From: Pyrinomonadaceae bacterium | GTDB lineage: Bacteria > Acidobacteriota > Blastocatellia > Pyrinomonadales > Pyrinomonadaceae | NCBI GenBank assembly: GCA_014379795.1 | Contig: JACMLC010000321.1 | Coordinates: forward strand, 1 to 13,586 | Direction of reading: 5' to 3' | Length of the DNA: 13,586 nt | Part shown: positions 12,658-13,586 of the stretch, piece after piece | Numbering within the stretch: the first letter of the stretch is position 1 | How the letters are laid out: every line of letters starts with the position of its first letter | Notes under the pieces: generated by a model | Told to the model about the DNA's origin: nothing | The model's input: the letters and a program-made list of their open reading frames with translations, nothing else | Databases searched by the model: none | Made by a program: the position numbers and the translations under genes

Positions 12658-12794
12658 AGCTTGTTGTGCGCGCGGGGAGAGTCGCCGGACGATTATCACA
12701 GAGACCTGTCAAAGAGGCCCTGACAGGCACGCATCCTAACCTTTCTGGATATGGAAAAGCAATAAATAAGATAAAAACCTTTAATAAAACTTAA

Positions 12795-12861
12795 GCCACA
12801 GAGCCAGCATCAGACGAGTTTATTCAGCCTTCCCTGGACCTTCTTTTAGGGTCTCTGTGGC
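12795..12861. repeat. Degenerate CACAGAG-type hairpin repeat
   Basis: Arms GCCACAGAG (12795-12803) and CTCTGTGGC (12853-12861) enclose a 49-nt loop. The outer word is the same as that of the repeat at 1848-1966, but here each arm has a single copy and there is no long inner stem, so it looks like a decayed or minimal version. Confidence 0.7.
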
Positions 12862-12885
12862 ATCACTGTGATTTTGTCACACGCT

Positions 12886-13586
12886 CTATAAGTCCGGTTT
12901 AGTATCGCGGGACTGCTCCTTGCGCTGCTCGATGAAACCTTCTTGAGCTTCGGCGAGGCGGCGCACTGTTTCTAAGGTGTCTATCTCTGCTGCGGACTTA
13001 TCGTCGCGCAGGCGCAGGATGCGTGGAAAGCGCAGGGCATAGCCGCTCTTGTGCCGCTTTGATTCCTGCACCCTGTCAAAGGTGACTTCGAGGATGATCT
13101 GCGGCTCGACCACGCGCACGCGCCCGTGTGCGAACTCTTGCAAAGTGTGCGCGCGAAACCATTCGGTCAACAACGCCAGCTCCGCATCCGTCAGGCCGGA
13201 ATAAGCTTTGCCCACGTTCAATAGCTCCGGGTCTGCTTCCGAGCGTCGCACGGCGAAAGTGTAATCCGAGAGCAGGTGTCGCCTTTTGCCGTGCCCGACC
13301 TCGACCGCAGTGACGACGACATCAAGCGTCGCGATGGCGCGCTTGAGCTTCAGCCATTCCCGACCGCGCCGTCCCGGTTTATAAAACGAGCGCGGGTCTT
13401 TAATCATCAAGCCTTCGTTGCCGCGCGCACGCGCCGCATCGAATTCCCCATCAAGCGCATTCACATCCTTCATCAATGCGGCAGAAGATAAATGCAAAAT
13501 TCCACGCTCCGGCACGAGCCTTTCAAGCATGCGCCTGCGCTCGCCGAGCGGCTCGTCAATCATCACGCGCCCGTCCGCATACAGCA
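12886..13586 (-). CDS. ATP-dependent DNA ligase, C-terminal part (runs off the window)
   Basis: The frame is open to the right window edge ('LYADGRVMIDEPLGERR'), so this is the C-terminal 233 or so residues of a larger protein; internal GTG/ATG codons near 13563 are not starts. Seen: nucleotidyltransferase motif IV 'EGLMIKDP' and motif V 'WLKLKRA', with 'YKPGRRGREW' between them. The OB-fold domain follows ('LDVVVTAVEVGHGKRRHLLSDYTF'), ending 'SGYALRFPRILRLRDDK' and 'EIDTLETVRRL'. This pattern matches archaeal/eukaryote-type bacterial ligases (LigB-like). The catalytic lysine motif I would lie beyond the window. Such ligases seal nicks using ATP, as repair enzymes beside the essential NAD-dependent LigA. 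The C-terminus is complete, with a charged tail ('EQRKEQSRDTKPDL'). Confidence 0.9.
   Translation of the reverse strand, partial: LYADGRVMIDEPLGERRRMLERLVPERGILHLSSAALMKDVNALDGEFDAARARGNEGLMIKDPRSFYKPGRRGREWLKLKRAIATLDVVVTAVEVGHGKRRHLLSDYTFAVRRSEADPELLNVGKAYSGLTDAELALLTEWFRAHTLQEFAHGRVRVVEPQIILEVTFDRVQESKRHKSGYALRFPRILRLRDDKSAAEIDTLETVRRLAEAQEGFIEQRKEQSRDTKPDL

Larger units (their letters stand above)
12593..12885. other. Spacer with hairpins, no gene
   Basis: A 293-bp gap between the plus-strand peptide and the minus-strand ligase, so the two genes converge on it. A first hairpin, CAGGCTCGCCG (12621-12631) with CGGCAGCCTG (12648-12657), follows the peptide stop by about 30 bp. A second perfect stem, CCTGTCA/TGACAGG (12705-12711, 12721-12727), comes next. 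A third is the CACAGAG-type repeat listed separately. Just before the ligase stop lies TGTGA-TTTTG-TCACA (12867-12881). None has a clear T-run, but together they could end convergent transcription. Confidence 0.45.

Noticed and set aside
12867..12881. TGTGA-TTTTG-TCACA looks like a CRP/FNR-type site
   Set aside because: The spacer is five instead of six bases and it lies just downstream of the ligase gene in a convergent gap, where an activator site makes little sense; more likely a small 3' hairpin.

Overview
The window looks like chromosome of a free-living Acidobacteriota member, most likely class Blastocatellia (subgroup 4). This is an inference, with no marker gene to prove it. It rests on the moderately GC-rich Gram-negative gene content, a large TPR-AAA+ regulator next to a tiny secreted proline-rich peptide of a style I associate with that group, ATP-dependent ligase and secreted thioredoxin genes, and intergenic spacers filled with long hairpins of iterated 7-9 nt words. 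Nearly all genes lie on the minus strand; the plus strand carries only a stress-type glycine-zipper protein, tnpB and the small peptide.

Layout. 1-176: no gene, a few small palindromes. 177-3737 (minus): HAD phosphatase, then a zinc-ribbon SAM methyltransferase, a GT4 glycosyltransferase and a DinB-fold protein. These are co-directional and separated by two long hairpin repeats (2918-3015 and 1848-1966). Methyltransferase plus glycosyltransferase suggests surface glycan or glycolipid modification. 3738-4148: a spacer with a third hairpin repeat and a palindromic control-like region, leading into the plus-strand glycine-zipper gene (4149-4655). 4661-5070: a fourth hairpin repeat abutting a broken IS256-family insertion sequence, of which only the 5' end and the first part of a frameshifted transposase remain. 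5071-7014 (minus): a secreted TPR protein and a lipoprotein of the glutamine cyclotransferase family. About 7075-8307: an IS200/IS605-type element with only tnpB, whose RuvC triad and zinc ribbon look intact. 8289-9791 (minus): an exported two-part protein, a duplicated SurA-like chaperone region followed by a DsbA-type CPSC thioredoxin domain; its stop codon lies inside the right-end hairpin of the tnpB element. 9848-9921: a fifth hairpin repeat. 9946-12213 (minus): a 755-residue TPR / sigma54-type AAA+ / Fis-like HTH regulator. 12344-12592 (plus): the divergently transcribed 82-residue secreted peptide. 12593-12885: hairpins, including a second 'CACAGAG' repeat. 12886 to the right edge (minus): the C-terminal part of an ATP-dependent DNA ligase.

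How the parts may work together. The most interesting unit is the divergent pair at 9946-12592: a cytoplasmic TPR sensor-regulator whose AAA+ domain has GSFAGA instead of the sigma54-contacting GAFTGA, and a small exported peptide carrying two GEMDT motifs. The pairing is formally like TPR-receptor/peptide signalling (RRNPP) systems but built from unrelated parts. The envelope proteins (TPR protein, cyclotransferase lipoprotein, SurA-DsbA-like protein) would act together only in the general sense of exported protein maturation. The mobile elements and the architecturally related but sequence-unrelated hairpins account for most of the non-coding DNA.
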